A stretch of DNA of 64,000 nucleotides from Microbulbifer sp. A4B17 (GTDB lineage: Bacteria > Pseudomonadota > Gammaproteobacteria > Pseudomonadales > Cellvibrionaceae). Below the pieces are notes generated by a model, which was not told the origin of the DNA, searched no databases, and worked only from the letters and a program-made list of their open reading frames with translations. Position numbers and translations under genes: made by a program. Every line of letters starts with the position of its first letter. Position 1 is the first letter of the stretch. Location: the NCBI RefSeq assembly GCF_003076275.1, contig NZ_CP029064.1:3886001-3950000 (forward strand), given 5' to 3'. Shown piece after piece: positions 8,824 through 21,424 of the stretch.

Positions 8824-11800
8824 TCAGGCTGCAGGTGGGGACTTCTCTTCAGAACTGACCCCAACCTGTGTCTTATTCTCCTCATTCTCCAGAACCGCGC
8901 CCTCACGTTTGGCGCCATCTCCATCAAACAGTTTCTCAAATCGCATTTGCGGGTCTGCCCAGCCACCACTAATTCGGTAACTGACACTGGCGACCTTTTT
9001 AACCTGCTTTTTAAATGCCTTACTGATCAGGTAGACACCAGCAGCTGCAGGCAGACCACCGGCCAAGGCTGCAACCAGAGCCAGGTTGTTGCCTACTGGC
9101 AAAGTAGCCACCAAAGTTAAATCCAGATCCTCGCGGATTAAATTAACCCTTCCCGCCATCTGCAGCTCACTGGTGGGCCCCTCCACCTGGATGGGTACTG
9201 CGATAAGGAGCTGGCCATCGCCTTCAAAGACCACTTCACCACGCACCCGATCAAAGGCCATACCACTTTTGTAGAGATCGGTAAAATCCAGGCGCAAACG
9301 CCGGGCCCAGGTATCAAAATTAAACAGTGACAGTAGGCGCAATACAGTGGAGCCCGTCGCGCCGGTTGAACGCAGGAAGCGTCCGTCGCGAATATCAATC
9401 TTGAGCTCTCCAGAGAGAAGACTACCTTTTAGCTGGGTTGGAGGTCCGGCCCACTTCAAAGCAGTTTCAAAGCTCGCAGACTTGCTCTCAATCAACGGTT
9501 CATGGCCCATCTTCCGCTGGATATCTGCAAGATCATCAGCAACCAACCGACCGATAAACTGCGAGGATTGCTGTCCCTCAGAATCCCTCATCCACACCAG
9601 TTCTGCACCTACCTCACCACTGTGTTTGCCCTGTCCCTCAAGACGGAACCCCCTTACCGCGCCATGGATATCACTCACCACCAGGCGATCTGCTGATGGC
9701 CTCAGCTTAAACGACCAGGGACCCAGCGCCTCCTCACCAACCTGGAGGCTTTCAGTACTGAAATCGATCTGCGGCAAACTGGTAAAATCAAACTCCGCCA
9801 ATGGGTCCGATACCACCTCCTCCATAAAGGGGTCCAGAGACAACACCTCTTCATCAAACCCAGGCCGCTTCTCTGGCTGAGGAAGACGTAAGTGAGCGAG
9901 TTTAAAGCGCAGCGGAGCGCTGCCATCCAACACTCCAGTTAGATCACCCGCAACCCTTTCACTATCAAATTTCAGCTTCCAGTTTGCCCCTACTCCTTCA
10001 CCGGTAACATGGATATGCTCAATATCCACAGAGCCCAACTGCAACCGATCGGTACTGAGATCCAGTCGTATCGGGATCGGCTCGCTCACCACCTCGGCGA
10101 CTTCTACGGGCTTTTCTTCTGCATCAACAGCGGCATTATCTTCGCTTGGGCTCACCGGCTCAGAGGATTGATAAATACCCAACAGCGCCTTCCAACGGGG
10201 AAGGTCCACACTGGAAATATCCCCGGTGACTGTTAACTCTCGATTAGAGGGCAGAATTGCCTCAGCATTCAACGCGATTGCAGCGCGATCCAACTCTCCA
10301 TTGATGAGCCAAAACTGCCCCTGCAAATGCTCTCCGTAGTCCATATGGAACAGGCTGCCCTGCTCTCCAATCGGCGCACGCAATACAAAGTTGGTTTCCA
10401 CTTCCGCAGTCTTGCCTAGGGGCTCAGGCAGGTTTACAGCCACACCAGCGAGGTTGGAAGTGAGTTCAAACACTGCGGCGTAAGGCGCTTCCTTTGATTT
10501 TGCAGGGATGGTAACCAAAGCCTGGTAATCCATCTCACCTTCCAACCATTGCAGCTCCGGGCGCGAACTCCAAGCGTGTACTGATTCAACCAGCGCATTG
10601 CCATCGATAACCACCTGGGTATCCCGTGCATCCCCTTCACCAAAGTGCTGGATACGCGCAGTTAGTGGCCGTCCCCACAACTTGCCATCCAGCCGGGTCC
10701 CCTCAAGACCCGACCTGGTGTCATATTTAACCAAGCCTCTCAGCTCGGTCGTATTCAGGCGCAGACCTTCCAGTTCGAGAGCAGCACGATTTAAGTTGAG
10801 TTCAACCTGCTGTTTAGGCTCTATCGATGCCTGTCCCAATGGCAGAGTCAAAGACACAGCGCCATCAAGCTGCCCGTTAAGGGTCCAATCATCAAAGGCC
10901 GTGCCTAAGTGATCCCTGAGAGGTGATTCACGCAACAGTCGCAGCCCATCGGCTGCGGGCCCAGTCACGTCAGTTTGCACATCCAGGCGCGAACCTCCGC
11001 CTGCCTGGGGAATTACCGCAACATGAATATTCCCCGCATCCATATTCCAAAGCTTGGCTCTGTCAGCGTTGACCCGCACAGTGTCATCATCCAGCAACAA
11101 GCGACCGTCAACGCTCCTGACCCCGGGCCAGTCACTGGCGTAGTCCAAGCTCGCATTAGAAAAGTCGAGCGCCAACTGAATAGTTCTGCGCTTGGCGTGA
11201 GCGCCGAGAAGTCTAAGGGCTTCATCCTTGCCATCTTTGCGATAACTACTGCCGCGATAGATAAAGGCCGCACTCTCAACTCGCCCCTGATTATCCTTGC
11301 CCAGACCGGTTTTCAACCACTTGCGCAAATCATCACTGACAACAAATGGCACCAGCTCTTCCTGGGTAACCACTCCCGTATCTTTCAATGACAGGGAGAG
11401 GACCAGATCTGCCGGCCTTGTCTGAGCGTAAAAAGGAAGTGACAGCATAAACTGGCCACCAACCTGGCCAAGTTCCCCGTCCAGCATCAGTGGTCCCGAA
11501 AAGACACTGACTTCGTTCAACTCCTTATTAACACTCCAGGCGATGGTGCCGCTGGCCTGCTCAAACCCGAAAGCGTTTTTATACAAGCTCGGAAAGTGCG
11601 CACCGAGGGGAGTGCCATCGAGTTCAACCCGACCGTTAGTGCCCTCAACCCGCAGGTATCCACTCAGCTGGTCAATAGCCGGGGCTCCCCGGAACGCCTC
11701 AACCGAAATATCTTTCAGGTTTGCACTGATCTCTAACTGCTGGTCAGCACCTGCTCGCAGACGCACTCGGTGTAACTGGCCGCTGGGCTTGAGCGCACGC

Positions 11801-12984
11801 AACCACTCATCGGCAGCCCCCTCAAGCAGTGACAGGCGATTTAAGATACCACTCCAACCTGCAAGATCGACCACATCGGCCATCAGGGCCAAACCCTCTT
11901 GATCGCTGCTGACCTGCAGGTTCAGTGGCGGCATCTGCAGGTCCTGCCAATCAATTTGAATATCCTGCAAAGCCAATCGCCAGTGCTCCCCCGGCAACCA
12001 GCGTCCGGACAAATCTCCGGAAAAAGCGCGCAACGGAGCCAGTGTCTGCTCCTCTATTTCAGTATCGGCTGCCTTTTCCATAGCGGCCAGGCTTTCAACC
12101 TGAGCCAGATCCACCTGTCCAACTATGCGATAGCCGCTGAAGGCATCACTGTGAAGCCACAGGCGACCGTCTGCCCACTTCTTTCCCCTCCAGTGGAATC
12201 GGTCAGGCAATGGAGTAAGTTCATGAAGCAAACTGACAATATCTTCATCGAGCAGCAACTCGTTGAGCTGCATATAGCCGCGCAGGGAAAAGTGTTCTTT
12301 ATCTTTTGGGTTGCCACGCCCCTCCAGTAAAACCCTTAAAGTCTCTTCGTCAACTTGGCTATTTTCCCCCTCTCGAGAAATAAATGCCCTCGCGGTCAAC
12401 CTCTGGAAATCTCCACTATTTTCCAACTGAATTTCCGGCAGATTAATTTCAGCCAACTGCTCATCGGGAAGGCGAACAGTGATAGCCGCATCACTAATCT
12501 GGATTTTGGGGCTCAACTGGAAGAGACGAGCCGGATCTGCCACCTCTGGATTGGGTGCAGTGCCGCCTTCAAGTTTTAGCGGAGCGTCGGGGAAGCCCTC
12601 CAGGCGCCAGAGACCATTTTCATCGCGACTGAGTCCTGCGGAAAACTTGTTCATCTGCAGGTCCTTCCAGACCAGTTCCCGATTCCAGAGGCTGGAAAGC
12701 AGATCCAGTTGGAACAGCCCGTGCCCCATGCGCAACTCGCCGTGTTCACCCAGGCGCAGCCCATCCAACTGTAAGGCAACTTCAAGGGCCTCCCAGCGCA
12801 AGGATATGCGATCCATTTGCACCGGAACACCGAGCTGCTCGGTCAGCCATCGACTAATCTGCGGGCGATAATTCTCTACCTGCGGGGAAAGCAGCCGGCC
12901 CGTTTGCACGATGATTGCCAGTGCAATCACCAAACTTACCGACAGCAACCAGAATTTTCTTGCGATCCAGCGTATTACAACCAT
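8824..12984 (-). CDS. yhdP: AsmA-like envelope protein YhdP (DUF3971)
   Basis: 1386 residues. One N-terminal membrane helix (about 8-27) is followed by a very long, repetitive beta-strand-rich periplasmic part of the DUF3971/AsmA_2 type. A C-terminal region contains a hydrophobic stretch (NNLALVAALAGGLPAAAG). By family (YhdP/TamB/YdbH), it forms a periplasm-spanning groove that carries phospholipids to the outer membrane. The start at 12984 has GAGG upstream; a frame start at 13029 would add 15 residues before the membrane helix and is less likely. It is the last gene of the mreB-mreC-mreD-maf-rng-yhdP run, the conserved order. Confidence 0.93.
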   Translation of the reverse strand: MVVIRWIARKFWLLSVSLVIALAIIVQTGRLLSPQVENYRPQISRWLTEQLGVPVQMDRISLRWEALEVALQLDGLRLGEHGELRMGHGLFQLDLLSSLWNRELVWKDLQMNKFSAGLSRDENGLWRLEGFPDAPLKLEGGTAPNPEVADPARLFQLSPKIQISDAAITVRLPDEQLAEINLPEIQLENSGDFQRLTARAFISREGENSQVDEETLRVLLEGRGNPKDKEHFSLRGYMQLNELLLDEDIVSLLHELTPLPDRFHWRGKKWADGRLWLHSDAFSGYRIVGQVDLAQVESLAAMEKAADTEIEEQTLAPLRAFSGDLSGRWLPGEHWRLALQDIQIDWQDLQMPPLNLQVSSDQEGLALMADVVDLAGWSGILNRLSLLEGAADEWLRALKPSGQLHRVRLRAGADQQLEISANLKDISVEAFRGAPAIDQLSGYLRVEGTNGRVELDGTPLGAHFPSLYKNAFGFEQASGTIAWSVNKELNEVSVFSGPLMLDGELGQVGGQFMLSLPFYAQTRPADLVLSLSLKDTGVVTQEELVPFVVSDDLRKWLKTGLGKDNQGRVESAAFIYRGSSYRKDGKDEALRLLGAHAKRRTIQLALDFSNASLDYASDWPGVRSVDGRLLLDDDTVRVNADRAKLWNMDAGNIHVAVIPQAGGGSRLDVQTDVTGPAADGLRLLRESPLRDHLGTAFDDWTLNGQLDGAVSLTLPLGQASIEPKQQVELNLNRAALELEGLRLNTTELRGLVKYDTRSGLEGTRLDGKLWGRPLTARIQHFGEGDARDTQVVIDGNALVESVHAWSSRPELQWLEGEMDYQALVTIPAKSKEAPYAAVFELTSNLAGVAVNLPEPLGKTAEVETNFVLRAPIGEQGSLFHMDYGEHLQGQFWLINGELDRAAIALNAEAILPSNRELTVTGDISSVDLPRWKALLGIYQSSEPVSPSEDNAAVDAEEKPVEVAEVVSEPIPIRLDLSTDRLQLGSVDIEHIHVTGEGVGANWKLKFDSERVAGDLTGVLDGSAPLRFKLAHLRLPQPEKRPGFDEEVLSLDPFMEEVVSDPLAEFDFTSLPQIDFSTESLQVGEEALGPWSFKLRPSADRLVVSDIHGAVRGFRLEGQGKHSGEVGAELVWMRDSEGQQSSQFIGRLVADDLADIQRKMGHEPLIESKSASFETALKWAGPPTQLKGSLLSGELKIDIRDGRFLRSTGATGSTVLRLLSLFNFDTWARRLRLDFTDLYKSGMAFDRVRGEVVFEGDGQLLIAVPIQVEGPTSELQMAGRVNLIREDLDLTLVATLPVGNNLALVAALAGGLPAAAGVYLISKAFKKQVKKVASVSYRISGGWADPQMRFEKLFDGDGAKREGAVLENEENKTQVGVSSEEKSPPAA

Positions 12985-13065
12985 CGCTATACCCTCGCCA
13001 CCGAACAGACATCGGCCAAGTGCTGACAACAGACACTGAGCACCTGCGGGCGGGTGAATAATGGA

Positions 13066-14553
13066 TTACACAAGAACAATGTCATACTGCTCCTGGTTGT
13101 AAATGGGCTCCACCTGGAACTGGATCGGCCGGCCGATAAATTCCTCAAGGTCCGCGACATTAGCCGACTCTTCATCGAGCAAGAGATCTATCACTACCTG
13201 ACCGGCCAGCACCATAATTTTTTCACTGTCATAAGAGCGCGCTTCGCGGATAATCTCGCGGAAAATCTCGAAGCAAACTGTCTCCGCACTCTTTAATGTT
13301 CCCCTCCCGCTACACACAGGGCAGGGCTCACATAAAATCTGTCCCAGGGATTCCCTGGTGCGCTTGCGAGTCATTTCCACCAGCCCAAGTTCGGAGACTC
13401 CTGTAATGCTGGACTTGGCATGATCCCGCTCCAAGGTCTTTTCCAAGGTGCGCAGGACCTGTCTCTGGTGCTCGGGGTCTTTCATATCGATGAAATCGAT
13501 AATAATAATCCCCCCCAGGTTCCTCAGCCGCAGCTGGCGGGCTATTGCGGTAGCAGCCTCCAGATTGGTTTTGAAGATAGTCTCCTCAAGGTTGCGATGG
13601 CCAACAAAAGCACCGGTGTTGACATCAATTGTACTCATCGCCTCCGTCTGCTCTACGATCAGGTAGCCACCAGACTTCAAGGTTACCTTGTTATGCAGCG
13701 CCCTTCTTATTTCCTCTTCAACACCATATAAGTCAAACAGCGGCCTCTCACCGGGGTAATGCTCCAGCCGGCCGGCAATTTCCGGCGCATATTTGCCGGC
13801 AAATTCTGCTGCGCGGCCGTGAGCCTCACGGGAGTCTATACGAATCTTTTCGGTATAAGGGCGTGCGAGGTCACGCAACGCGCGCATAAACAGTGGCAGG
13901 TCCTCGTAAATTACCGAAGGCACTGGGCGCTCTTTAATGCGCTCGTCCAGTTCCCCCCACAGCTTGTAGAGAAATGGGATATCACGCAGTAGCTCTTCCT
14001 CACTCACTCCCTCGGCAACAGTGCGTAAAATAAAGCCACCGTCAGCGGATAACCCCTCCTCCGCGAGACGCAGGGAAGCTGCTTCAACCAGCTTACGCAA
14101 TCGCTCCCGCTCGCTTTCGTCTTCAATCCGATTGGAAATACCGATATGGCGAGTTTGCGGCATATATACCAGGTAGCGGGCAGAAACTGACAAGTGTGTC
14201 GTCAAGCGCGCTCCCTTACTGCTAATCGGGTCTTTTACCACCTGCACGACCAGTGACTGCCCTTCCCGGACCAGGGCACGGATGTCTGCCACTTCCGCAT
14301 CCCGAGCCTCCATACCCTCATCATCAAGAGGCGCAATATCCGAAGCGTGGATAAAGCCCGCGCGCTCGAGACCAATATCGACAAAAGCCGCCTGCATCCC
14401 AGGCAGTACGCGAATAACCTTTCCTTTATAAATATTACCTACAATCCCACGCCGCGCACTGCGTTCCAGGTAGACCTCCTGAAGCACACCATTCTCTACC
14501 AGAGCCACCCGGGTTTCGGTCGGCGCGACATTAATTAACAGCTCTTCGCTCAA
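13066..14553 (-). CDS. rng: Ribonuclease G
   Basis: 495 residues. An S1-like RNA-binding domain (about 35-120) precedes the catalytic RNase E/G domain with [11 protein letters not shown] and [10 protein letters not shown], which supply the metal-binding Asp residues. The CxxC zinc-link segment is [11 protein letters not shown]. By family, it processes the 16S rRNA 5' end and mRNAs in the cytoplasm. A TTG start at 14553 is chosen: AGGAGG sits 7 bases upstream and TTGA overlaps the maf stop. This gives [14 protein letters not shown], matching the family N-terminus. Confidence 0.95.
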   Translation of the reverse strand: MSEELLINVAPTETRVALVENGVLQEVYLERSARRGIVGNIYKGKVIRVLPGMQAAFVDIGLERAGFIHASDIAPLDDEGMEARDAEVADIRALVREGQSLVVQVVKDPISSKGARLTTHLSVSARYLVYMPQTRHIGISNRIEDESERERLRKLVEAASLRLAEEGLSADGGFILRTVAEGVSEEELLRDIPFLYKLWGELDERIKERPVPSVIYEDLPLFMRALRDLARPYTEKIRIDSREAHGRAAEFAGKYAPEIAGRLEHYPGERPLFDLYGVEEEIRRALHNKVTLKSGGYLIVEQTEAMSTIDVNTGAFVGHRNLEETIFKTNLEAATAIARQLRLRNLGGIIIIDFIDMKDPEHQRQVLRTLEKTLERDHAKSSITGVSELGLVEMTRKRTRESLGQILCEPCPVCSGRGTLKSAETVCFEIFREIIREARSYDSEKIMVLAGQVVIDLLLDEESANVADLEEFIGRPIQFQVEPIYNQEQYDIVLV

Positions 14554-15161
14554 GATTGGCCCTCCTGCCAATAGGAAATCCCCGCATGTTCCAGCATCGG
14601 GACCAGGGCTTCCAAAGGAAGCCCAACAACATTGCTATAACTGCCACTAAAGCCTTCTACCAAAGCGGCACCAAAACCCTGGATGCCGTAACCACCCGCT
14701 TTGTCGGCGGGTTCTCCGGTCTTCCAATAATTTTCTATCTGGATTTTGGATAAATGACGGAATCTGACCCGCGTTTCCACCATGCGGCTAAACTGACGCT
14801 CATTTGAGCGCAGGCACACTGCTGTGAATACTGAATGCTCAGTTCCCGATAGAGCCAACATCATGGATTCGAAGTCAGTGAAGTCTTTGGGCTTTTCCAA
14901 CAGCCTCTCACCCGCCATAACCACAGTGTCCGCCCCTAAGGACCAGAACCCTTCTGGAGCACCAGCAGCTTGAAATCCAGCAACGGCCTTGTCGTGAGCC
15001 AGGCGTTCTATGTACTCAAGAGGGCTTTCATTAGGTTGCTGCTGTTCTACAATTGCGGGGGAAAATTGGGAGAAAGACACCCCAATTTGAGCCAATAATT
15101 CGGCGCGGCGCGGCGAACCCGAGGCTAGAAGAAGTCGACTGTCTGAAGCGCTTTTTGTCAC
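14550..15161 (-). CDS. yhdE: Maf-like nucleotide pyrophosphatase (YhdE type)
   Basis: 203 residues. The family P-loop-like motif [11 protein letters not shown] is near the N-terminus and the acidic active-site motif LGADTVV near the middle. By family, it hydrolyses dTTP/UTP and modified nucleotides, keeping them out of nucleic acids; the septum-inhibition phenotype gave the name Maf. The start is GTG with only a weak ribosome binding site. Its stop overlaps the rng start in a TTGA arrangement, so the two are translationally coupled. Confidence 0.92.
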   Translation of the reverse strand: MTKSASDSRLLLASGSPRRAELLAQIGVSFSQFSPAIVEQQQPNESPLEYIERLAHDKAVAGFQAAGAPEGFWSLGADTVVMAGERLLEKPKDFTDFESMMLALSGTEHSVFTAVCLRSNERQFSRMVETRVRFRHLSKIQIENYWKTGEPADKAGGYGIQGFGAALVEGFSGSYSNVVGLPLEALVPMLEHAGISYWQEGQS

Positions 15162-15258
15162 TCTAATACATATTCCCTGTGGGCCAGCGGCTGATTATAG
15201 CGGTACTGTTCGAAAAGTGATCGATTTTTTACACTGATTTACAGTGCCGACGAGACGG

Positions 15259-15753
15259 TCAACGAACGTGCAAACGCCCGGAAAGGCTCCTAAGCCATGG
15301 GATCACCCAAGGCCAGAGCAGGGCTGTAGTCAGGGCAGGCCATAGGAAAGTCAGCCCGGGCACCGATTTGCCTTCTAGACCATGCACCCAATTGCCCACT
15401 ACCTGATGAATACCAACAAGAACAAATACCCACAGCAGTTGCTGGGCCGGGTTAAATGCCCGGGTGCGCTGGTAAGTGAGCAGGCTGAAATAGGCGAGGA
15501 CCGACAGCGCGAGGGCGTGGGTTCCCAGGCTGGCTCCCGTAGCTAAATCCTGGACAATACCGATCATCCAAGCGAACCCCACCCCCAGGGTCTGGGGCAT
15601 TCGGGTAATCCAGAATATCACCAGCAAAGCCGGAAATGCCGGCCGAAACCAGAGCCACTGCTGTGGCAGGGGCATAACCGCGAGAAGCAGTGACAGCAGA
15701 ATAGTGACCGCGATAAACCAGCGGTTATTCGCTTGCAACAGAATGTCCTCCAT
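15259..15753 (-). CDS. mreD: Rod shape-determining protein MreD
   Basis: 164 residues from the ATG at 15753, with about five membrane helices and the conserved FRPAFPALLVIFW and LATGASLGTHALALS segments. By family, it is an inner-membrane partner of MreC and RodA/PBP2 in the elongasome. The start is uncertain. A TTG at 15738 is preceded by GGAGGA at good spacing and gives a protein beginning MQANNRWFI, closer to the E. coli length (about 162). Both versions overlap the end of mreC (29 or 14 bases). Confidence 0.9.
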   Translation of the reverse strand: MEDILLQANNRWFIAVTILLSLLLAVMPLPQQWLWFRPAFPALLVIFWITRMPQTLGVGFAWMIGIVQDLATGASLGTHALALSVLAYFSLLTYQRTRAFNPAQQLLWVFVLVGIHQVVGNWVHGLEGKSVPGLTFLWPALTTALLWPWVIPWLRSLSGRLHVR

Positions 15754-16567
15754 TGCCGATAACTGCCAATACAAAACGGCTGCGATTCATGCGCCCCCTT
15801 GGCAACACTTCAGCCTCCGCAAAAGGTTTACCCGGGTCTCTCTGCACCGAGATAACCTCCCCAACCGGATAACCCGCGGGAAAGCGACTACCCAACCCAG
15901 AACTCAGCAGCAAATCGCCCTCGCGAATATCGCTGGTATTGGCTAGATGGCGTAACTTCAGGCGATACAGGTCACCAGTGCCCTCAGCGACGGTGCGCAT
16001 ACTGTTGCGCAGAACCTGGACGGGAATAGCGTGGCTGGAATCAGTAATCAGCAGGATACGGCTATAGGAATCACCAGCTTCAATGACCTGCCCCAGCAAT
16101 CCACTGGCATCCATTACCGGCGTGCCGATATCAATGCCGTCATCGCGGCCCTTGTCGATCAGTAGCACATGCTCCAATGGATCGGGGGTAACGCCTATCA
16201 CCTGCGCCACCAGTACCCGGTCGTCAACCATTTCTGCCGAGTTCATCAGCTCTTTAAGCTGGGTATTCTCCGCTTTGACGGCAGCCAATAGCTGGCTGCG
16301 CTGCTCCAGTAGCAGCACCTGGCGCTTGAGACGACTGTTCTCCTCTTGCAACTCCTCACGGGAGCGAAACTGTTCATCTGCCCAGTCGCCAACGCGCTCA
16401 GGAGCACCCGTAACCCAGTAAAGTGGGGCAATAATCCCGGATAAACGTTCGCGCACAGGCTGGAACCAATTGGTGTAATGATCGGAAACAATCAGCGAGA
16501 TGGCGAGTATGGCGAGAAAGCCCAGGCGGTATTCGGCAGAGGGACCGCGGGTAAATAGCGGTTTCAC
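15725..16567 (-). CDS. mreC: Rod shape-determining protein MreC
   Basis: 280 residues. A GTG start at 16567 is chosen because GAGGGG lies 7 bases upstream and the product begins MKPLFTRGPS, matching E. coli MKPIFSRGPS. An N-terminal membrane helix (about 16-32) is followed by a coiled coil (about 70-110) and the periplasmic beta domain with ITDSSHAIPVQVLRN and LLSSGLGSRFPAGYPVG. By family, it scaffolds the elongasome between MreB filaments and PBP2. It lies 131 bases after mreB. Confidence 0.95.
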   Translation of the reverse strand: MKPLFTRGPSAEYRLGFLAILAISLIVSDHYTNWFQPVRERLSGIIAPLYWVTGAPERVGDWADEQFRSREELQEENSRLKRQVLLLEQRSQLLAAVKAENTQLKELMNSAEMVDDRVLVAQVIGVTPDPLEHVLLIDKGRDDGIDIGTPVMDASGLLGQVIEAGDSYSRILLITDSSHAIPVQVLRNSMRTVAEGTGDLYRLKLRHLANTSDIREGDLLLSSGLGSRFPAGYPVGEVISVQRDPGKPFAEAEVLPRGRMNRSRFVLAVIGNGGHSVASE

Positions 16568-16698
16568 AGGCAATCCCCTCTTAGCAGGTCAGTCAAAGAT
16601 GGTGAGAGCATTACAAGTCACAAAGACTGCTTGCACTGTTTTTATTAAGGGAGCTTACGGATCAACCCCAGGCCCCCTACTCGTTTATACAATACCGT

Positions 16699-18090
<1,392 letters not shown>

Positions 18091-18378
18091 ATGACAGTGG
18101 ATACGCAAACTGTAGAAAAACTTGCGGAACTGGCCCGAATCGCCATATCCAAAGAAACCATCGAAGAAGTCAGCAACCGTCTCGGCGATGTATTGCAACT
18201 GGTCGACCAGCTGCAATCCACCAATACCGATGGTATCGCCCCGATGGCGCACCCACTGGACGAAGTCCAAAAGCTGCGTACCGACGCAGTGACAGAGACT
18301 GACAATCGAGAAGACTTCCTAAAGCTGGCTCCCCAAACCGAAGAAGGCCTCTACCTGGTTCCCAAAGTGATTGATTAG
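18091..18378 (+). CDS. gatC: Asp/Glu-tRNA amidotransferase subunit C
   Basis: 95 residues, normal GatC length. It has LAELARIAISKE near the start and a C-terminal PQTEEGLYLVPKVID, the conserved segment that wraps around GatA. By family, it stabilises GatA-GatB in the GatCAB complex that converts Glu-tRNA(Gln) and/or Asp-tRNA(Asn) to the amides. GGAGGAG precedes the ATG. gatA follows after 71 bases. Confidence 0.95.
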   Translation: MTVDTQTVEKLAELARIAISKETIEEVSNRLGDVLQLVDQLQSTNTDGIAPMAHPLDEVQKLRTDAVTETDNREDFLKLAPQTEEGLYLVPKVID

Positions 18379-18449
18379 CCGGCCCAACACTGACGAAGTT
18401 CACCTAAAAACTCAGCCCTCAGCCCGTCAAGAGCCTTTAAGGGAATAAC

Positions 18450-19895
18450 ATGCATCAGCTTACTATCGCCGAGATCATCCGTGGATTGCGGAGCAAAGAG
18501 TTCTCAAGTACAGAACTAACCCACCATTTACTCGGCCGCATCCAGCAACTGGACAGCAACTACAACAGCTTTATTACCGTCACTGAAGAGAGCGCCCTAG
18601 CGCAAGCCGCGGCCGCCGACCAACGCCTGGCCAACGGGGAGGCACCAGCACTGTGCGGTGTGCCTATTGCCCACAAAGATATTATTTGCACTAACGGCGT
18701 GCGCACCAGCTGTGCCTCAAAAATGCTGGATAATTTTATCCCTCCCTACGATGCCACAGTGGTAGATAACCTCAACGCTGCCGGCACCGTCTCCCTGGGC
18801 AAGACCAATATGGATGAATTCGCCATGGGCTCATCCAACGAAAGCAGCTTTTACGGCCCAGTAAAAAACCCTTGGAATACCCGCTGTGTGCCCGGCGGTT
18901 CCTCCGGTGGCTCAGCTGCGGCAGTTGCTGCACAACTGATACCCGGCGCCACAGCTACCGATACCGGCGGCTCTATCCGCCAGCCGGCAGCGTTGACAAA
19001 TACCACCGGGCTGAAGCCCACCTATGGGCGCATTTCCCGTTACGGTATCGTTGCCTACGCCTCCAGCCTGGATCAGGCCGGCCCTATAGCCCGCAATGCG
19101 GAAGACGCTGCTTATTTGCTCTCCGCCATGGCCAGCCACGACCCGAAAGATTCCACCAGTCTGAAGCAGCAGCCCACTGACTTTACCGCCGAACTGAATA
19201 ACCCGATCACCGGGCTGCGGATCGGAGTACCCCGAGAGTACTTTGGGGAAGGCCTTAACCCTGAAACCGCAAGTCGGGTTCAAGAGGCTTTGAGAGCGTT
19301 TGAAAAGCTGGGGGCGCAACTGGTCGATATCAGCCTGCCACATACCGAGTTAGCGATACCTGCTTACTATGTGATCGCCCCCGCTGAAGCCTCTGCCAAC
19401 CTGTCTCGATTCGATGGGGTTCGCTATGGCTACCGCTGTGAAGAGCCCAAAGACCTGCGCGATCTCTATATGCGCTCCCGTGGTGAAGGCTTCGGCGAAG
19501 AAGTGCAGCGTCGAATCCTGGTAGGCACCTACGCCCTGTCCGCCGGTTATTACGATGCTTATTACAACAAAGCCCAACAGGCCCGACGCCTGATCAAGCA
19601 GGACTTTGTCGAAGCATTCGAAAAAGTGGATGTGATTATGGGCCCCACGACCCCCTCCCCCGCTTTCGAGCTTGGCGCAAAGAGCGCTGACCCGGTAGCT
19701 ATGTACCTGGAGGATATCTACACCATCGCCACCAACCTAGCCGGACTACCGGGCATGTCTGCACCCTGTGGCCTGGTGGACAATATGCCGGTGGGCCTGC
19801 AAATAACCGGCAATTACCTGGAAGAGGCGCGCATGCTCAACATCGCCCACCAATACCAACAGGTAACCGACTGGCACAAAGCCAGCGCCGTATAA
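18450..19895 (+). CDS. gatA: Asp/Glu-tRNA amidotransferase subunit A
   Basis: 481 residues, amidase-signature family. The Ser-cisSer-Lys triad is K76 (AHKD), S151 (GGSSGGS) and S175 nucleophile (DTGGSIRQP). It hydrolyses glutamine to supply ammonia to GatB through an internal channel. It lies between gatC and gatB with the start supported by TTTAAGGGAATAAC upstream. The presence of GatCAB suggests this organism makes Asn-tRNA or Gln-tRNA indirectly; which one cannot be told from this window. Confidence 0.97.
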   Translation: MHQLTIAEIIRGLRSKEFSSTELTHHLLGRIQQLDSNYNSFITVTEESALAQAAAADQRLANGEAPALCGVPIAHKDIICTNGVRTSCASKMLDNFIPPYDATVVDNLNAAGTVSLGKTNMDEFAMGSSNESSFYGPVKNPWNTRCVPGGSSGGSAAAVAAQLIPGATATDTGGSIRQPAALTNTTGLKPTYGRISRYGIVAYASSLDQAGPIARNAEDAAYLLSAMASHDPKDSTSLKQQPTDFTAELNNPITGLRIGVPREYFGEGLNPETASRVQEALRAFEKLGAQLVDISLPHTELAIPAYYVIAPAEASANLSRFDGVRYGYRCEEPKDLRDLYMRSRGEGFGEEVQRRILVGTYALSAGYYDAYYNKAQQARRLIKQDFVEAFEKVDVIMGPTTPSPAFELGAKSADPVAMYLEDIYTIATNLAGLPGMSAPCGLVDNMPVGLQITGNYLEEARMLNIAHQYQQVTDWHKASAV

Positions 19896-19906
19896 GGAGA
19901 TAAATT

Positions 19907-21358
19907 GTGGAATGGGAAATCGTTATCGGGTTGGAAATTCACGTCCAGCTCTCCACCCAGTCAAAACTCTTTTCCGGCGCTAGCATCCGCTTTGGCGCCG
20001 AGCCGAATACCCAGGCTTGCGCCGTGGACCTGGCTATGCCGGGCACACTGCCGGTACCGAATGAGGAAGCATTTCGTTTTGCAGTAATGTTCGGCCTGGC
20101 GATGAACGCAGAGATCGGCAAGCGCTCTGTTTTTGAACGCAAGAATTACTTCTATCCCGACTTGCCCAAGGGCTATCAAACCACTCAATTGGAACAGCCG
20201 ATTGTCGGCCCAGGTGAAGTGGAAATTCACCTGGAAGATGGCAGCAGTAAGAAAGTGCGTTTGCATCACGCTCACCTGGAGGAAGATGCCGGTAAATCCC
20301 TGCATGAAGATTTCCACGGAATGTCCGGTATCGACCTGAACCGCGCAGGTACGCCACTGATTGAGATTGTCTCTGAACCGGATATGCGCAGTGCCGCCGA
20401 GGCTGTGGCTTACCTGAAAAAAATTCACAGTATCGTAACCTACCTGGGCATTTCCGATGGTGATATGTCCCAGGGCTCACTGCGCTGTGATGCCAATGTA
20501 TCCGTGCGTTTGAAAGGCGAAGAAAAACTCGGCACCCGCACAGAATTAAAAAACATCAATTCTTTCCGTTTTGTCGAGCGCGCAATTAAAGTCGAAGCTG
20601 AACGTCAGATCGACATCCTGGAAGACGGCGGCACCATTACCCAGGAAACCCGCCTCTACGACGCGGACAAAAATGAAACCCGCTCTATGCGCAGCAAAGA
20701 AGTGGCCAATGATTACCGCTACTTCCCCTGCCCGGACCTTCTGCCAGTTGTACTCACTGATGAATATGTCGAGCAACTGCGCAACATCCTGCCAGAACTG
20801 CCTGATGCAAAAGCAGCCCGCTTCCAAGCGGAATACCAGCTATCTGCTTATGATGCAGACCAGCTGACACAGGAGCGTGCCAGTGCAGACTATTTTGAAA
20901 CTGTGAGCAAATCCTGTGGCGAATCCAAGCTTGCCGCCAACTGGATTAACGGTGAACTGGCAGCGCTGCTCAACCGTCGTGAACTAACCATTTCACAATC
21001 CCCGGTTTCTGCCGACCAGCTGGCTGGACTAATCGCGCGCATCAAAGACAACACCATTTCCAGCAAAATCGCCAAACAGGTATTCGAGGCTATTGCCGAC
21101 GGCGAGGGCAGTGCCGACGAAGTCATCGAAAAGCGTGGCCTGAAACAGGTTTCCGATACCGGCGCTATCGAAAAAATGGTGGATGAGGTGATCGCTGCAA
21201 GCGATGCTCAAGTGGAAAACTACCGCAAGGCCGATGAATCAAAACGCCCCAAAATGATGGGGTATTTCGTCGGGCAAATTATGAAAGCGTCCAAAGGGCA
21301 GGCAAACCCGCAGATGATTAATAAAATCCTCAAGCAAAAATTGGACGCACTACTTTAA
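19907..21358 (+). CDS. gatB: Asp/Glu-tRNA amidotransferase subunit B
   Basis: 483 residues from a GTG start with AAGGAGAT upstream, 11 bases after gatA. The catalytic core starts [17 protein letters not shown], then LPKGYQTTQ; the C-terminal YqeY-like tail domain (about 335-483) ends in [16 protein letters not shown]. GatB phosphorylates the tRNA-bound Glu/Asp carboxylate and transfers ammonia from GatA. Together with gatC and gatA it forms a complete operon. Confidence 0.97.
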   Translation: MEWEIVIGLEIHVQLSTQSKLFSGASIRFGAEPNTQACAVDLAMPGTLPVPNEEAFRFAVMFGLAMNAEIGKRSVFERKNYFYPDLPKGYQTTQLEQPIVGPGEVEIHLEDGSSKKVRLHHAHLEEDAGKSLHEDFHGMSGIDLNRAGTPLIEIVSEPDMRSAAEAVAYLKKIHSIVTYLGISDGDMSQGSLRCDANVSVRLKGEEKLGTRTELKNINSFRFVERAIKVEAERQIDILEDGGTITQETRLYDADKNETRSMRSKEVANDYRYFPCPDLLPVVLTDEYVEQLRNILPELPDAKAARFQAEYQLSAYDADQLTQERASADYFETVSKSCGESKLAANWINGELAALLNRRELTISQSPVSADQLAGLIARIKDNTISSKIAKQVFEAIADGEGSADEVIEKRGLKQVSDTGAIEKMVDEVIAASDAQVENYRKADESKRPKMMGYFVGQIMKASKGQANPQMINKILKQKLDALL

Positions 21359-21424
21359 CCCTCAACATTTCAAGACCTGGGTCGGGCTTCGCCCGCCCCC
21401 TATTTATGTAGCAAGGATATAGTT

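Noticed and set aside
12985..13029. Longer YhdP start at 13029
   Set aside because: It adds a non-conserved 15 residues before the membrane helix, and GAGG precedes the internal ATG at 12984.
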